Source: an uncultured Agrobacterium sp. (GTDB lineage Bacteria; Pseudomonadota; Alphaproteobacteria; Rhizobiales; Rhizobiaceae). From it: DNA of 64,000 bases. The position numbers and the translations under genes are program-made. A model generated the notes under the pieces. That model was not told where the DNA came from. It did no database searches and was given only the letters and a program-made list of their open reading frames with translations. Each line of letters starts with the position of its first letter. The stretch's first letter is position 1. Positions 27,103-36,930 of this stretch are shown one piece after another. Location: NCBI GenBank assembly GCA_913777615.1, contig CAJYTK010000003.1, forward strand, positions 29,886 to 93,885, in the 5' to 3' direction.

Positions 27103-27627
27103 TCAGTAGAGATCGCGTCTCAACGCTTCGCGCGCGCGGCTGACCCTGCTCTTGATGGTGCCAATGCGGCATCCGCAAAGATCGGCGGCATCGGCATAGC
27201 TGGTACCATCCGCAATCAACAGAAGCGCCTTCTTCTGATCGGCATCGAGATCGCCAATGGCGCGCATGACCTGCTGATGTTCCAGCCGCCATTCCTGGCT
27301 GGGCAATGTCGAAATCGTGTTTTCAATGCCGAGAGGTAGGCCGACACGCTCTCGCTGGGCAACCTTGTAACGGGTGCAGAATGTATTGCGCATGATGGTG
27401 AAGAGCCAGGATTTCAAAGCCGTTCCAGGTGTGAAGCGGTGAATGGCACGCAGGCCTCTCAGCATGGTTTCCTGAACGAGATCATTGACGTCTTCTTCCG
27501 TTCGCACGAAACGTCGTGCGAACGCCGACAATGCCGGGCTCAGATCGGCGATACCTGCGCGCAACTCTTCAAGCTGCGCTTCAGTCGTCGTGATTTCGGA
27601 TGTGGTCTTGGTGGCATGAGTATCCAT
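27103..27627 (-). CDS. ECF sigma factor, EcfG-like (general stress response)
   Basis: 174 residues. Region 2: ARRFVRTEEDVNDLVQETML then GTALKSWLFTIMRNTF; region 4: DGTSYADAADLCGCRIGTIKSRVSRAREAL. The ALKSWLFTIMRN and GCRIGTIKSRVSRAR segments are typical of alphaproteobacterial EcfG/RpoE2-type factors. The start with AAGGGGAAT ahead of the ATG was chosen over 43 further in-frame residues. No NepR or PhyR gene lies beside it, so it may be a second EcfG copy. Surrounding GGAAC-N16-xGTT promoters are what such a factor recognises. Confidence 0.85.
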   Translation of the reverse strand: MDTHATKTTSEITTTEAQLEELRAGIADLSPALSAFARRFVRTEEDVNDLVQETMLRGLRAIHRFTPGTALKSWLFTIMRNTFCTRYKVAQRERVGLPLGIENTISTLPSQEWRLEHQQVMRAIGDLDADQKKALLLIADGTSYADAADLCGCRIGTIKSRVSRAREALRRDLY

Positions 27628-27720
27628 ATTCCCCTTCGTTGATATGGAACCAATGCATCCCGGCAGCTTACGTTGCGGTACGCGAGCGTACCGACCGTAG
27701 TTGAGTGACGATCTTCTGAT

Positions 27721-27745
27721 GGAACAAAGGGGAGAAAATCCGGTT
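27721..27745 (+). promoter_or_regulatory. EcfG-type promoter
   Basis: GGAAC (27721-27725), 16 bases, GGTT (27742-27745), 27 bases before the ATG of the 42-residue membrane peptide. Confidence 0.6.
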
Positions 27746-27772
27746 CGGCACGGCAACAGAAGGGGAGATCAA

Positions 27773-27901
27773 ATGCGAAAAAGAGCCATCATCGTTGCCG
27801 CTCTGGTCATCGTGGTTGCGCTGGCCCTGACGTTTTATGCTTCGCGGGAGGATACAAGGCCCGGGCAGCCTTCACCTCACGCGATCGATCAGAGTCAGTG
27901 A
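27773..27901 (+). CDS. 42-residue single-pass membrane peptide
   Basis: MRKRA followed by one hydrophobic helix (IIVAALVIVVALALTFY) and a short polar tail. Positive residues before the helix put the tail outside the cytoplasm. GGGGAG precedes the ATG and an EcfG-type promoter is just upstream. No known family; divergent from the EcfG-like sigma gene. Confidence 0.65.
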   Translation: MRKRAIIVAALVIVVALALTFYASREDTRPGQPSPHAIDQSQ

Positions 27902-28135
27902 ATCCTATTTGATCGAGCGAGCGTTTCAGGCGCAGAAGTCTGAAAAAGACGAAAGGCGAGGTTGCCTCGTTTTCAACCAGCTTGAAACCGTCGCCGTGCT
28001 TGTCGATCCAGTCCTCGATCTTGTCCGGCCGATAAGCGGTGCTGAGTTGTGCGCCAGTTCACGTTGCTGCCGATCCAGAAAATCCTTGTAGAAATTGTCT
28101 AAACGGGCGCCGGTATTTTTGTAGGCTTTCTCCTG
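27902..28135 (-). pseudogene. possible frameshifted small gene
   Basis: On the minus strand one frame reads EKAYKNTGARLDNFYKDFLD, then RQQRELAHN, and a second frame continues RPDKIEDWIDKHGDGFKLVE with FVFFRLLRLKRSLDQIGF. Both look like coding sequence and join if one base is added near 28045. AGGAG is present where the start would be, but the start codon reads ATA/ACC. Either a decayed small protein gene or a coincidence. Confidence 0.35.
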
Positions 28136-28232
28136 TTTAAACAAATCTGACCGTCTGCATTTATCTATGAACCATGCCGACACCTCCATGTTCGGGCCGC
28201 GTAACCAACGGTCAAGACAGTAGGAGAGGCCA

Positions 28233-29090
28233 ATGTTCAGCTTCGATAAGCGTTTACAGTATCCTGTAAAGGTCAATTCCCCCGATCCGGTTTTTGCGCG
28301 CTTGCTTCAACAGGCGATTGGAGGCGTTGAGGGCGAAATTCGTGTTTGCATGCAGTATTTTTTCCAAGCGTGGGGCGCGCGCGGCCCCACCACCAAGTAT
28401 CGCGATATGCTGTTGCACACGGCAACTGAAGAAATCGGTCATATCGAGATGCTTGCGACGGCTGTCGCACTCAATCTTGACAAGGCCCCAGCCAGCCTTG
28501 CCGAGGTAGGTGCAGCCGATGGAATAGTGGGCGCAGTCATGAGCGGTGAAAATCCACGACATGTGGTTGAAGGCATGCTGCACAGGCACATTCTCTCGAC
28601 TGGGATGGCAGCTTTTCCCGGCAATTCGGAAGGGGTGCCGTTCGATATGTCCCATATCTATGCGAGCGGAAATCTTGCTGCGGATATGTACTGCAACGTG
28701 GCGGCAGAAAGCACCGGCCGGGTGCTCGCCACCCGTCTTTACAATGCCGCACACGACGACGGCATGAAGGACATGCTTCATTTTATGATCGCTCGCGATA
28801 CCATGCATCAGCAACAATGGCTGGCAGTTATCGAAGAGTTAGGTGGACACGAAGGCGCACTCCCAATCCCGAATAGCTTTCCGCAGGAAAAAGAAGATCA
28901 GACCCATAATTACGATTTCTTCGCTACGGCATCGGATGGCTCCGTTCCGCCTCCAGCGCGGTGGAACGAAGGCCCATCAGTCGATGGGAAGGGGCAATTC
29001 ACCGTCTTCCAAAACGTGCCGATGGGGGATGAGCCCGTGCTAGGACCAGCGCGCCCGGATAGCGGCGCGCAAAATGAACAAATCGGCTAG
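28233..29090 (+). CDS. manganese-containing catalase
   Basis: 285 residues, close to the family norm. The di-manganese ligands are on the expected helices: E in GVEGEIRVCMQYFFQ, the TATEEIGHIEML motif (E and H), E in NVAAESTGRV, and H in ARDTMHQQQW. It disproportionates hydrogen peroxide in the cytoplasm. The C-terminal tail is proline- and glycine-rich. GTAGGAGAGG precedes the ATG. No EcfG motif was found directly upstream, but the gene is inside the stress block. Confidence 0.94.
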   Translation: MFSFDKRLQYPVKVNSPDPVFARLLQQAIGGVEGEIRVCMQYFFQAWGARGPTTKYRDMLLHTATEEIGHIEMLATAVALNLDKAPASLAEVGAADGIVGAVMSGENPRHVVEGMLHRHILSTGMAAFPGNSEGVPFDMSHIYASGNLAADMYCNVAAESTGRVLATRLYNAAHDDGMKDMLHFMIARDTMHQQQWLAVIEELGGHEGALPIPNSFPQEKEDQTHNYDFFATASDGSVPPPARWNEGPSVDGKGQFTVFQNVPMGDEPVLGPARPDSGAQNEQIG

Positions 29091-29102
29091 CGCTGGTTAG
29101 CT

Positions 29103-29132
29103 GGGCCGACCTTTGGGTCGGCCTTCTGTTTT
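29103..29132 (+). terminator. Rho-independent terminator of Mn catalase
   Basis: GGCCGACC (29104-29111), loop TTTG, GGTCGGCC (29116-29123), then TTCTGTTTT: a strong terminator 13 bases after the stop codon. Confidence 0.92.
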
Positions 29133-29428
29133 ATGGGCAGCCTCAAACATACCGGGCATGAATTTGACAATCAAAACCCTCCGGTAGAATGCGAGCTTAC
29201 TCGCTCAGCACATGAGCCGCTTGATCTGTTGAACCAAATAGTCGTTTTGACAAATTTGGTCTTCATTACGCGGCACATCTCACTATAATTCTGACGCATA
29301 GGCCCGTTGCGAACGCAGCAGCTTGCGTTAGCCACAGAAACGTCGCTCGTCCAGACCGATGCCCTCCGAAGGCACCAGTGACGATTGCTAAGCCTTCGTT
29401 GAGTCGGCCGATTATATGCTCAAGTCCC
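29133..29428. other. gap between convergent catalase and dehydrogenase genes
   Basis: About 300 bp; no gene supported. Confidence 0.5.
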
Positions 29429-30598
29429 TCACGGCTTGAGGACAACCTTGACGCAACCGTCCTTCTTCTCAAGGAAGGTCTTGTATAGGTCTGGCCCGTC
29501 TTCGAGCTTGCCGGTGTGTGTGATGATAAAGGATGGATCGATCTCGCCGTTTTGGATGCGATCCATCAGAACTGGCAAATAATGCTGCACCGGGGTCTGG
29601 GCCATTTTGAAAGTAAGTCCTCGGTTGATTGCTGATCCCATTGGGATCTTGTCGAGGAAGCCGCCATAAACTCCGACAATCGAGACCGTACCGAAATTAC
29701 GGCAACAATGAATGGCCTGGCGGAGAACGTGTGGCCTGTCCGTTCCCATGAACGTCGCCACCTTGATCCGGTCGATGCGCGCATCCCAGCTTGCGGATGG
29801 GTCGGATTCCGTCCCCACTGCATCTATACATGCGTCAGCGCCACGACCATTGGTCAATTCCATGATCTGGTCGTAGATGTCGCCTTCGAGATAGTCGAGC
29901 GTGATCGCACCAGACATCTTTGCCAACGCCAGCCGCTCTGGCACACTGTCGATGGCGATGACCCGTTCTGCTCCTAATATGAAGGCCGATTTGATCGCCA
30001 TCTGGCCGACGGGACCGCATCCCCAGATGGCTATCGTATCGCCCGGCTGGATGTTGCAAAAGTCTGCCGCCATGTATCCGGTTGGAAAAATATCTGAAAG
30101 AAACAGAACCTGATCGTCGCTCAAACCGTCCGGCACCTTGATCGGACCCGCATCAGCGAAAGGCACCCGCAGATATTCCGCTTGCCCGCCGCTATAGCCG
30201 CCCAGGAGATGGGTGTACCCGAATAGTCCGGCCGGCGAATTACCCCAGATTTTGGTGACTTTCTCCGGCTTTGGATTAGATCGCTCACATCCCGAGAAAA
30301 ACCCACGTTTGCAGAAGAAGCATTCGCCACAGGCGATCGTGAAAGGTACGACAACACGGTCGCCGACCTTTAGCTTCTTGTTATCCTTGCCAACCTCAAC
30401 GACCTCCCCCATGGTTTCGTGGCCCATGATGTCGCCGTGATGCATTTCCGGCATTATGCCGTTGTAGAGATGCAAATCGGAACCGCAGATCGCGCAGGCC
30501 GTGACTTTGATGATCGCATCCCGGCCATCCTGGATTTCAGGGTCGGGAACGCTCTCGCAACGGATGTCGTGCTTGCCGTGCCAGGTCAAAGCCTTCAT
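29429..30598 (-). CDS. zinc-dependent alcohol dehydrogenase, glutathione-independent formaldehyde dehydrogenase-like
   Basis: 389 residues. Catalytic zinc: C in [10 protein letters not shown] and E in [12 protein letters not shown]. Structural zinc lobe: [18 protein letters not shown]-binding GCGPVGQMA at about residue 190. Length and the [11 protein letters not shown] segment match the FDH-like long-chain group in which the aldehyde is dismuted or oxidised without glutathione. The ATG at 30598 has GAGG upstream; 23 in-frame residues before it overlap the promoter. An EcfG-type promoter lies 39 bases upstream. Confidence 0.9.
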   Translation of the reverse strand: MKALTWHGKHDIRCESVPDPEIQDGRDAIIKVTACAICGSDLHLYNGIMPEMHHGDIMGHETMGEVVEVGKDNKKLKVGDRVVVPFTIACGECFFCKRGFFSGCERSNPKPEKVTKIWGNSPAGLFGYTHLLGGYSGGQAEYLRVPFADAGPIKVPDGLSDDQVLFLSDIFPTGYMAADFCNIQPGDTIAIWGCGPVGQMAIKSAFILGAERVIAIDSVPERLALAKMSGAITLDYLEGDIYDQIMELTNGRGADACIDAVGTESDPSASWDARIDRIKVATFMGTDRPHVLRQAIHCCRNFGTVSIVGVYGGFLDKIPMGSAINRGLTFKMAQTPVQHYLPVLMDRIQNGEIDPSFIITHTGKLEDGPDLYKTFLEKKDGCVKVVLKP

Positions 30599-30636
30599 TT
30601 TCGTGATCCTCGCTGTAATCGATCGATACGCGGACG

Positions 30637-30661
30637 AACCAAGAAGCGTCTGAGGTGTTCC
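30637..30661 (-). promoter_or_regulatory. EcfG-type promoter of the Zn-dehydrogenase
   Basis: On the minus strand GGAAC (30661-30657), 16 bases, GGTT (30640-30637). Confidence 0.6.
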
Positions 30662-30829
30662 AGACATGCGGTTGACTATTTTAGCGTTAGCTTGGATTTA
30701 AGCGGAGCATGTTCTCGTCAACGGCGCGATTCTGCGATGCTGGGACGATATGCGCGTTGAAAGCGTTAGAGCCTCAACATGGTTTAAATTTTCCTGAGCG
30801 ACCTGTTACTAAACCCGGAGACATGCGCA

Positions 30830-33800
30830 GTGGAGGCTTCCAAAACGATAAAATTGCTGGAGGAACGCCTTGCCCGCGCCGAGGCGCAACTGGCCGAAAC
30901 AGCAAGACTTGAGGCCGCTGCGCGAGAAAGCAACGCCCGGCATCGTCTCCTGATTGGTACCGTGGCTCAAGCCGTTTGGGAAACGGACGCATCGGGTGTC
31001 GTTACGACCGACAGCCCGAGTTGGCGGTCCTATACTGGCCAGACACTGGACGAGTGGCTCGGGTACGGCTGGTTGGACGCGGTCCACCCCGATGACCGTG
31101 CCTTTGCAGAACGGCAATGGCAGCATGCAATTTTGTCAACGCCGAGTTTCGACTTCGCGCCCCGGACGGAGGGTGGCGCTGGACCAATGTCCGCGCAGCG
31201 CCAGTGCTTGACGCGGCGGGAAGGATCGAAAAATGGGCGGGTATCAACATCGACATCGACGCCCGCAAGCGTGCCGAGGCGGCACTTTTCGAAAGCGAAG
31301 CGCAGTACCGCCTGCTATTCGATGGCATAGCAGACGGGTTTGGTGTGCTTGAGGTGTTGTTCGACGAAAACGATAGACCGTTCGACTATACGTTCCTGAA
31401 GATAAACCCTTCGTTCGAAAAACAGACCGGACTGATCGATCCGGTAGGTCGATCCATACTGTCCATGGCACCTTAGCACGAGCCGTTCTGGATCGAAACC
31501 TTTGGCAGAATCGCGCGTGGAGGCAAATCCGAGCGGTTCGACCACCGGGCCGATGCCTTGGGGCGCTGGTATGAGGTTGAAGCTACGCCTGTTGGCGAGC
31601 CAGGAGCAAACCAAGTGGCCGTGGTGTTTCGAGACGTACTTCAACGTCGCAAGGCGGAAGAGGCGCTACGCGACAGCGAGGAACGACAAGCGTTTCTGCT
31701 AAAGCTCAGCGACGCACTGCGACCGCTCTCGGCACCCTCGGATGTTGCCGAAACCGCGTGCCGCGTTCTTGTCGAGCACCTTGGCGCGAGCCGCGCGCAG
31801 CTGACTGAGGTAACCGGCGAACCCGGCGCGGAAGTGGGCGAGACCCGTGGTCAGTACGTCCGCAGCGGACAAGGGATGCCTAAACGCTATCTCCTAAAAC
31901 TGTTTGGGGAACAACTCGTTGCAATCTTGCGCACCGGTCATTCGCTCGTTCTTTCCAACACGGCCAATGATCCGCGGCTCAGCCAAGCTCAGCGCGAGGC
32001 TTTCTCACACGCCGAAAGCCCATCGGCCATTACGGTCCCGCTCATCAAGGAGGGATGTTTCGTTGCCAACCTTACGGTGCATGACCATAAGCCCCGCGAG
32101 TGGACAGCCAACGAAATCATATTCGTTGAAGAGACTGCCGAGCGAACCTGGGCCGCGATGGAGCGGGCCCGCGCAGAGGAAACGCTGCGCGAGCGTGAGG
32201 CAGATCTCGCGCGGGTACAGCGGATCGGTGAAGTGGGAGGCCTCGACATCGATATCGCCCAAGGCTTGCGGAGCGTTCGCTCCCCTGAATATCTGCGACT
32301 TCATGGGCTGCCACAGGATGGCCGAGAGGAGAGTCACGCAGACTGGTTGGCCAGGGTTCATCCCGACGATCGTCACCCTGCAGAGCGTGCATTATTCGAC
32401 GCACTGGAGAGCGATGGCTTTAGCTATGATGGAGAGTACCGCATCATTCGCCCATCCGACGGCGCGGTACGCTGGATCCATGCCCGCGCTGACATCGAGC
32501 GCGACGGCGACGGCAAGGCGGTGCGATTGGTTGGCGCGCATACAGATGTGACCGAACAGAAGTAATCTACCGAAGCCCTGCGTGAAAGCGAAGCGCGTCT
32601 GGCCGCCGCCTTCAGGAGCGTGCCTGTGGGGATTGCCGTGATCGACATGTCCGGGCGCGCCACCCTTTCCAATGCAGAGTACCGTCGCTTTCTGCCGAAC
32701 GGGACTATTCCATCGCGCGATCCGGAAAACGTCGCTCGCTGGCGTGCATGGGATGGGCAAGGGAGGATGTTGCCACCTCACGATTGGCCGTGCGCTCGTA
32801 CACTCAGAGGTGAAACCGTAGTACCCGGCCAGGAAATGCTTTTTGCCGATAAAAACGGCCGTGACATATGGACAGCAGTCGCGACGGCTCCAACGCGAGA
32901 CGTGGACGACAAGGTAACCGGTGTCGTCTCAGTGATCAGCGACATTGACATCGCAAAACGAGCACAGGATGCGCTCAGCGAAAGCGAGGAGCGCTACCGC
33001 ACGCTTTTCGAGTCCATGGACGAAGCCTACGCAGTCGTTGATGTGCTGAAAGATGAGGCAGGAGCCTGGGTGGATTTTCGTTTCGTCGAGGTGAACCCTG
33101 CCTTCATCGCCCACACCAGCATGCCTTGGCCAGTGGGGCAAAACTGCCACGGAATTGCTTGGCGCGCCCAATCCTCGTTGGATCAAACTCTACGGGCAGG
33201 CGCTGGATACCGGAAAGCCCATCAGGACCGAAGAGGCGGAGCCAACACTGGATCGTATTTTCGACCTCAACATCTTCACGCTGGATCACGACCTCAATCG
33301 AGTGGCCGTGCTATTCACCAACATCACGGAGCGCAAGCGGGCAGAGACAGCGCTGCGCGAGAGTGAGGAGAGCTTCCGGCAATTCTCCAACGCCTCCGCA
33401 TCCGGCCTCTGGATCAGAAACGCGAAAACGCTGAGCATGGAATTCGTAAGTCCGGCTGTCGCCTCCATTTATGGTACTCCGCAAAATGCGTTCATCGGAG
33501 ACGTCGAACACTGGGCGGCGATGATCGTGCCGGAAGATCGGGACGCAGCTCTGGATCACATAGAACAGGCGCGTATTCGGCGATCTGATGGTTCGTTCCG
33601 ATGGATCAGAAACACGGATTTTCCCCTCTACGACGAGACAGGCGTCGTGGAACGCATCGGCGGCATAGCTGAAGACGTAACTGAAGCAAAAATGGCCGTC
33701 GAACACCAAGGCATCTTGCTTGCCGAGCTTCAGCATCGCGTCAGAAACATCATGGCGATCATCCGTTCTACCGTGGTCAGGTCCGCCGATGGAGCAGTGG

Positions 33801-34717
33801 ATGTGAACGCCTACAAATCTTCGCTGGCAGGTCGGCTGCTGGCTCTCGCCCGGGTTCAGACTTTGCTCACACGTCAGGCCAATAGAGGTGGATCGCTGCG
33901 CGGTATCCTCGAAAGCGAGATCGGCGCGCAGGCGCACTCTGAAAATCAGTATGAACTGACCGGCCCCGATCTCATGTTGGCTCCCAAGGCGGTGGAGGTC
34001 GTAACATTGGCAATTCATGAACTCTCCACCAACGCTTTGAAATATGGAGCTTTATCGGTGGAGGGTGGCAAGATATCGGTTACCTGGGCTCCTTTTGAGA
34101 AGCACGGAACGCCTTGGCTCACTATTGATTGGATTGAGGAAGGCGCGCCATCACGCCCGCCACCGACACGCCGGGGCTTTGGCTCGGAACTGATCGAGGC
34201 GAAAATTCCTTACGAGCTTCGTGGCTCAGGCAAAATGACGTTCGATCCAGGCGGTGCTCGCTGTCACATCGAATTTCCGCTTCATGAAGCTGAAAGCATT
34301 CTGGAGACTGATGCTCCCGCACAGAGCCGATTATACGGAGGAATTATCGATATGGCCGGAGCGCCAGGCCTCACGGGCAAAACCGTTCTTGTGATAGAGG
34401 ATGATTATTATGTCGCATCCGATACGGCAGCGGCGCTGGAGGGCGCAGGTGCGAAAGTCATTAGCCCCTGCCCGACTGAGGAAAATGCCTTGGAGCTACT
34501 TGAACAGACGACGCCGAATGCCGTTGTGCTCGACTTGAACCTCGGCGGCGGAGGCCCAAGATTTGAGATCGCTCAAATGCTTGTCAAGCGCGGCATACCA
34601 TTCATTTTCTTGACAGGCTGCGATCCTGATCTGATCCCGGAAGAACTCGCCAATATCGCAAGGCTCCAGAAACCGATCGCGCTGCGCGATGTCGTCGAAG
34701 CCGTGAGCAAGGTCTAA
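30830..34717 (+). pseudogene. multi-PAS/GAF HWE-family hybrid histidine kinase, broken in four places
   Basis: The reading starts at GTG 30830 and gives a PAS domain (WETDASGVVTTD, VHPDDRAF), then needs one extra base at the TTTT run 31131-31134 to continue VNAEFRLRAPDGGW. A TAG at 31474-31476 interrupts the second PAS domain and a TAA at 32563-32565 follows a GAF domain and third PAS. A frameshift near 33137-33141 interrupts a fifth PAS. The last open piece (from about 33155) encodes PAS, the HWE kinase core (LLAELQHRVRNIMAII with the phosphorylated H; HELSTNALKYGA) and a C-terminal receiver (VIEDDYY, VVLDLNLGG, LQKPIAL). HWE kinases of this kind feed stress or light signals to receiver proteins. 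The final 520-residue piece could still be made if a start exists. Confidence 0.85.
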
Positions 34718-34786
34718 AAGAGAACGCTGCAAGCGGAGGTCCAACTGGGACTGGAGCGAGGCGATAGGATTATCAACGACACGCCA

Positions 34787-35218
34787 TCAAGCTCGAATGA
34801 AAGTGTGTGTCTCTTCACCGTCACCGGAGGCTGAATGATCTCTGTCAATCTCTGCGAGAAGTGCGATAAGGTCACGCTCGTTACAGGGCTTCGTTAGACA
34901 GGGGCAAGCGCGGAACCGATCTGGCAAGTTACTACATTCATATCCCGTTACGAAAACGAAAGGGATATTGTTTTGGCGCAGTTTATCGGCCAACTCGTAA
35001 ACCATGCTGCCGTTCACGTTGACATCAAGAACTGCGGCATCAAGGCTAACGGATGGCGCGCCGTCTATCCTTTGGAAGGCGTCATCGATATTCGACACCG
35101 GACCAGACACTCGGGCTCCCATGGCTTCAAGCTCGGTCGCGATGTCTAAAGCTATGAAAAACTCGTCTTCAACGACAAGTATCGTTTTTCCGCTGAGCGG
35201 CAACACGTCACGCGACAT
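34787..35218 (-). CDS. single-domain response regulator
   Basis: 143 residues: a stand-alone receiver with VVEDEFF (acidic pocket), the phosphoacceptor aspartate in AVLDVNVNG, T in FVFVTGYE and K in CLTKPC. The C-terminal tail is short and acidic. GGAG precedes the ATG at 35218. Single receivers beside HWE kinases usually act as phosphate relays or sinks. The adjacent kinase on the opposite strand, now broken, is the likely former partner. Confidence 0.88.
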   Translation of the reverse strand: MSRDVLPLSGKTILVVEDEFFIALDIATELEAMGARVSGPVSNIDDAFQRIDGAPSVSLDAAVLDVNVNGSMVYELADKLRQNNIPFVFVTGYECSNLPDRFRACPCLTKPCNERDLIALLAEIDRDHSASGDGEETHTFIRA

Positions 35219-35243
35219 TTTGGCTTCTCCATACGGCATTTCA

Positions 35244-35264
35244 GGGAGGCTCGATCAGCCTCCC
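35244..35264 (-). terminator. hairpin after the KGG protein gene
   Basis: GGGAGGCT (35244-35251) and AGCCTCCC (35257-35264) form an 8-bp stem with a 5-base loop, between the KGG gene and the receiver gene on the minus strand. No clear U-run, so attenuation is as likely as termination. Confidence 0.45.
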
Positions 35265-35287
35265 TCGCTCATTTGATAACGCATGCC

Positions 35288-35470
35288 CTAGTGACGTCCA
35301 CCTTCACGACCGGCTTCCGATGCACGTTCCGGGTCGTTCTTAAAGTTGCCACCAGATTCTTTGCCGCCCTTCGAGGCGACATCGCGCTGTTTGTCCTCGT
35401 CCATGGAAGCAAAGCCCCGCTTAGAGGTGTCGCCCTTACCCTGATCGTTGTTGTTCTGTTGATTTGCCAT
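35288..35470 (-). CDS. KGG-repeat general stress protein
   Basis: 60 residues, very hydrophilic. It has the con-10/GsiB-type pattern: RGFASMDEDKQRDVASKGGK, then ERASEAGREGGRH. Such proteins are induced by stress or stationary phase and are thought to be hydration protectants. AGGAGG lies seven bases before the ATG at 35470; upstream in-frame residues are not typical for the family. Confidence 0.9.
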   Translation of the reverse strand: MANQQNNNDQGKGDTSKRGFASMDEDKQRDVASKGGKESGGNFKNDPERASEAGREGGRH

Positions 35471-35613
35471 GATCGGCCTCCTGAATGTTGTGATACGTCC
35501 TCTTTCGAAGACATCTTCCCAACAACGCGGCGCCTTTGCGGTTTCAACGCAGAACGATCCGAAGTCTGCCGGTACGGCAGCCGACATATGACCGATTGAT
35601 GAGATACGGGATC

Positions 35614-36732
35614 TCAGTTTACGCTCGGCCGAACTGCTTGATCGGCGAGAGGCAATGCCATTAGCCGTTGATATTCGGCCTCCGGTGCTCCGTACGATTC
35701 ACCAGCGGCTGCGATCAGACCTCGTTTGTCACGAATCTCGATGCTACCCCGGTTGGATCTTATCAATCGTTCGCCTTCAAGGATATGAAGCGTGTCCGTT
35801 ACCGACGACCGCCTAACTCCCAGCATCACGGAGAGATATTGGTGGGTGAGCCTGACAGTCCCTCCAGGCACCCTGTCATGTACCATCGCCAGCCATCGGG
35901 CGAGACGCTGTTGCAGCCCAAAACGTCCATTTGCGAGAGCCGTGTGACTGACCTGCACGCCGAGCGACCTTGAGAAACGAGCGGCGAGCACGCGCAGGTC
36001 GGGAAGCTCGTTTAAGAGGGACAGGAAATCGTCAGCCGCCATTGCCAGCGCCGAACCTTCGATCTGGGTAATCAATTCGTAAGGCGTCTTGTCATCCCCG
36101 TCGAGAAGCCCCAGGCCGGTCACACCCTCCCTGCCAATGACACCCGTCTCGATGCGGTTGCCGTCGCGACCGGCCACTATCATCGATGCGACACAATCGA
36201 TGGGAAAGTATACGCGTGTAACGCTCTGGTGCTGTAACTCCATCACGGCTCCTCGAGGGAGAGTGATCGCACGAAGTTTCGGAAGAACGGCGGCCAGGTC
36301 TTCATCCGACAGCCTGGCGAGGAGATGATTGTGGCGGGCGTATACTTCCGTAACGGGCTTGGCGTAAAGCGCTTGCGAAAGCGCCAAAATCGCAGACTGT
36401 TCTTCGACGGGCTTTCTCAGAACGATCTTGTCTGAGTGACGTGCGGGTATGAGATCCGGTTCGAAACCTGTAACGAATACGAAAGGGACAGCAAGCCGCT
36501 CAAGTTCATCCGCTACCAGAAAGACCAGTTCCTTGCCGAGTTTGATATCGAGAATGGCACCGGCAATATCTGAGGCGGCTGGAATTTGCTCAAGTGCGCT
36601 TTCCACATCCGCAGCTGGCCCCACGACGAGGACACCGGCCAATGAAAGGTCCGAGGCCAGTTGCTGGGCGATAAAGTAATCATCCTCAACGACGAGGATA
36701 CGCTTCCCAGTCAGGAGTTGATGCGGTTCCAT
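35614..36732 (-). CDS. fusion of a receiver domain to a Crp/Fnr-type regulator
   Basis: 372 residues. Residues about 8-125 are a receiver domain (VVEDDYFIA, phosphoacceptor in GAILDIKLG, FVFVTGFE, VLRKPV). Residues about 145-280 have the cyclic-nucleotide-binding-like barrel of Crp/Fnr proteins without the Fnr cysteines. The C-terminus is a winged HTH (RLTHQYLSVMLGVRRSSVTD). Normally these are separate proteins, so this regulator couples phosphorylation to a Crp-type output. It is the only DNA-binding receiver protein in the block. Confidence 0.88.
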   Translation of the reverse strand: MEPHQLLTGKRILVVEDDYFIAQQLASDLSLAGVLVVGPAADVESALEQIPAASDIAGAILDIKLGKELVFLVADELERLAVPFVFVTGFEPDLIPARHSDKIVLRKPVEEQSAILALSQALYAKPVTEVYARHNHLLARLSDEDLAAVLPKLRAITLPRGAVMELQHQSVTRVYFPIDCVASMIVAGRDGNRIETGVIGREGVTGLGLLDGDDKTPYELITQIEGSALAMAADDFLSLLNELPDLRVLAARFSRSLGVQVSHTALANGRFGLQQRLARWLAMVHDRVPGGTVRLTHQYLSVMLGVRRSSVTDTLHILEGERLIRSNRGSIEIRDKRGLIAAAGESYGAPEAEYQRLMALPLADQAVRPSVN

Positions 36733-36930
36733 CTCACATCCTTTCTACAGCGTTCATTAAACAGCAAGAGACATAGCTAATCGAAACAGTGTGACCATTT
36801 ACATCTGGTATTAGGATACAGCGGCAAGACCGCCTCTCCAAGCGTTCAAATGAACCAATCAATCTTTGTATCGAACCAAACAGAACCTAAGGTCGGCGAA
36901 TGCCTCCTTAGGCGCGGCAGAATTGTCTCA

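Noticed and set aside
27103-27756. The longer version of the ECF sigma frame with 43 extra residues
   Set aside because: The extra part covers the intergenic promoter region and the internal ATG at 27627 has a good ribosome site.
31131-33141. Simple sequencing errors as the cause of all kinase lesions
   Set aside because: The homopolymer frameshift could be an error, but two clean nonsense codons in high-quality context are hard to explain that way; re-sequencing would decide.
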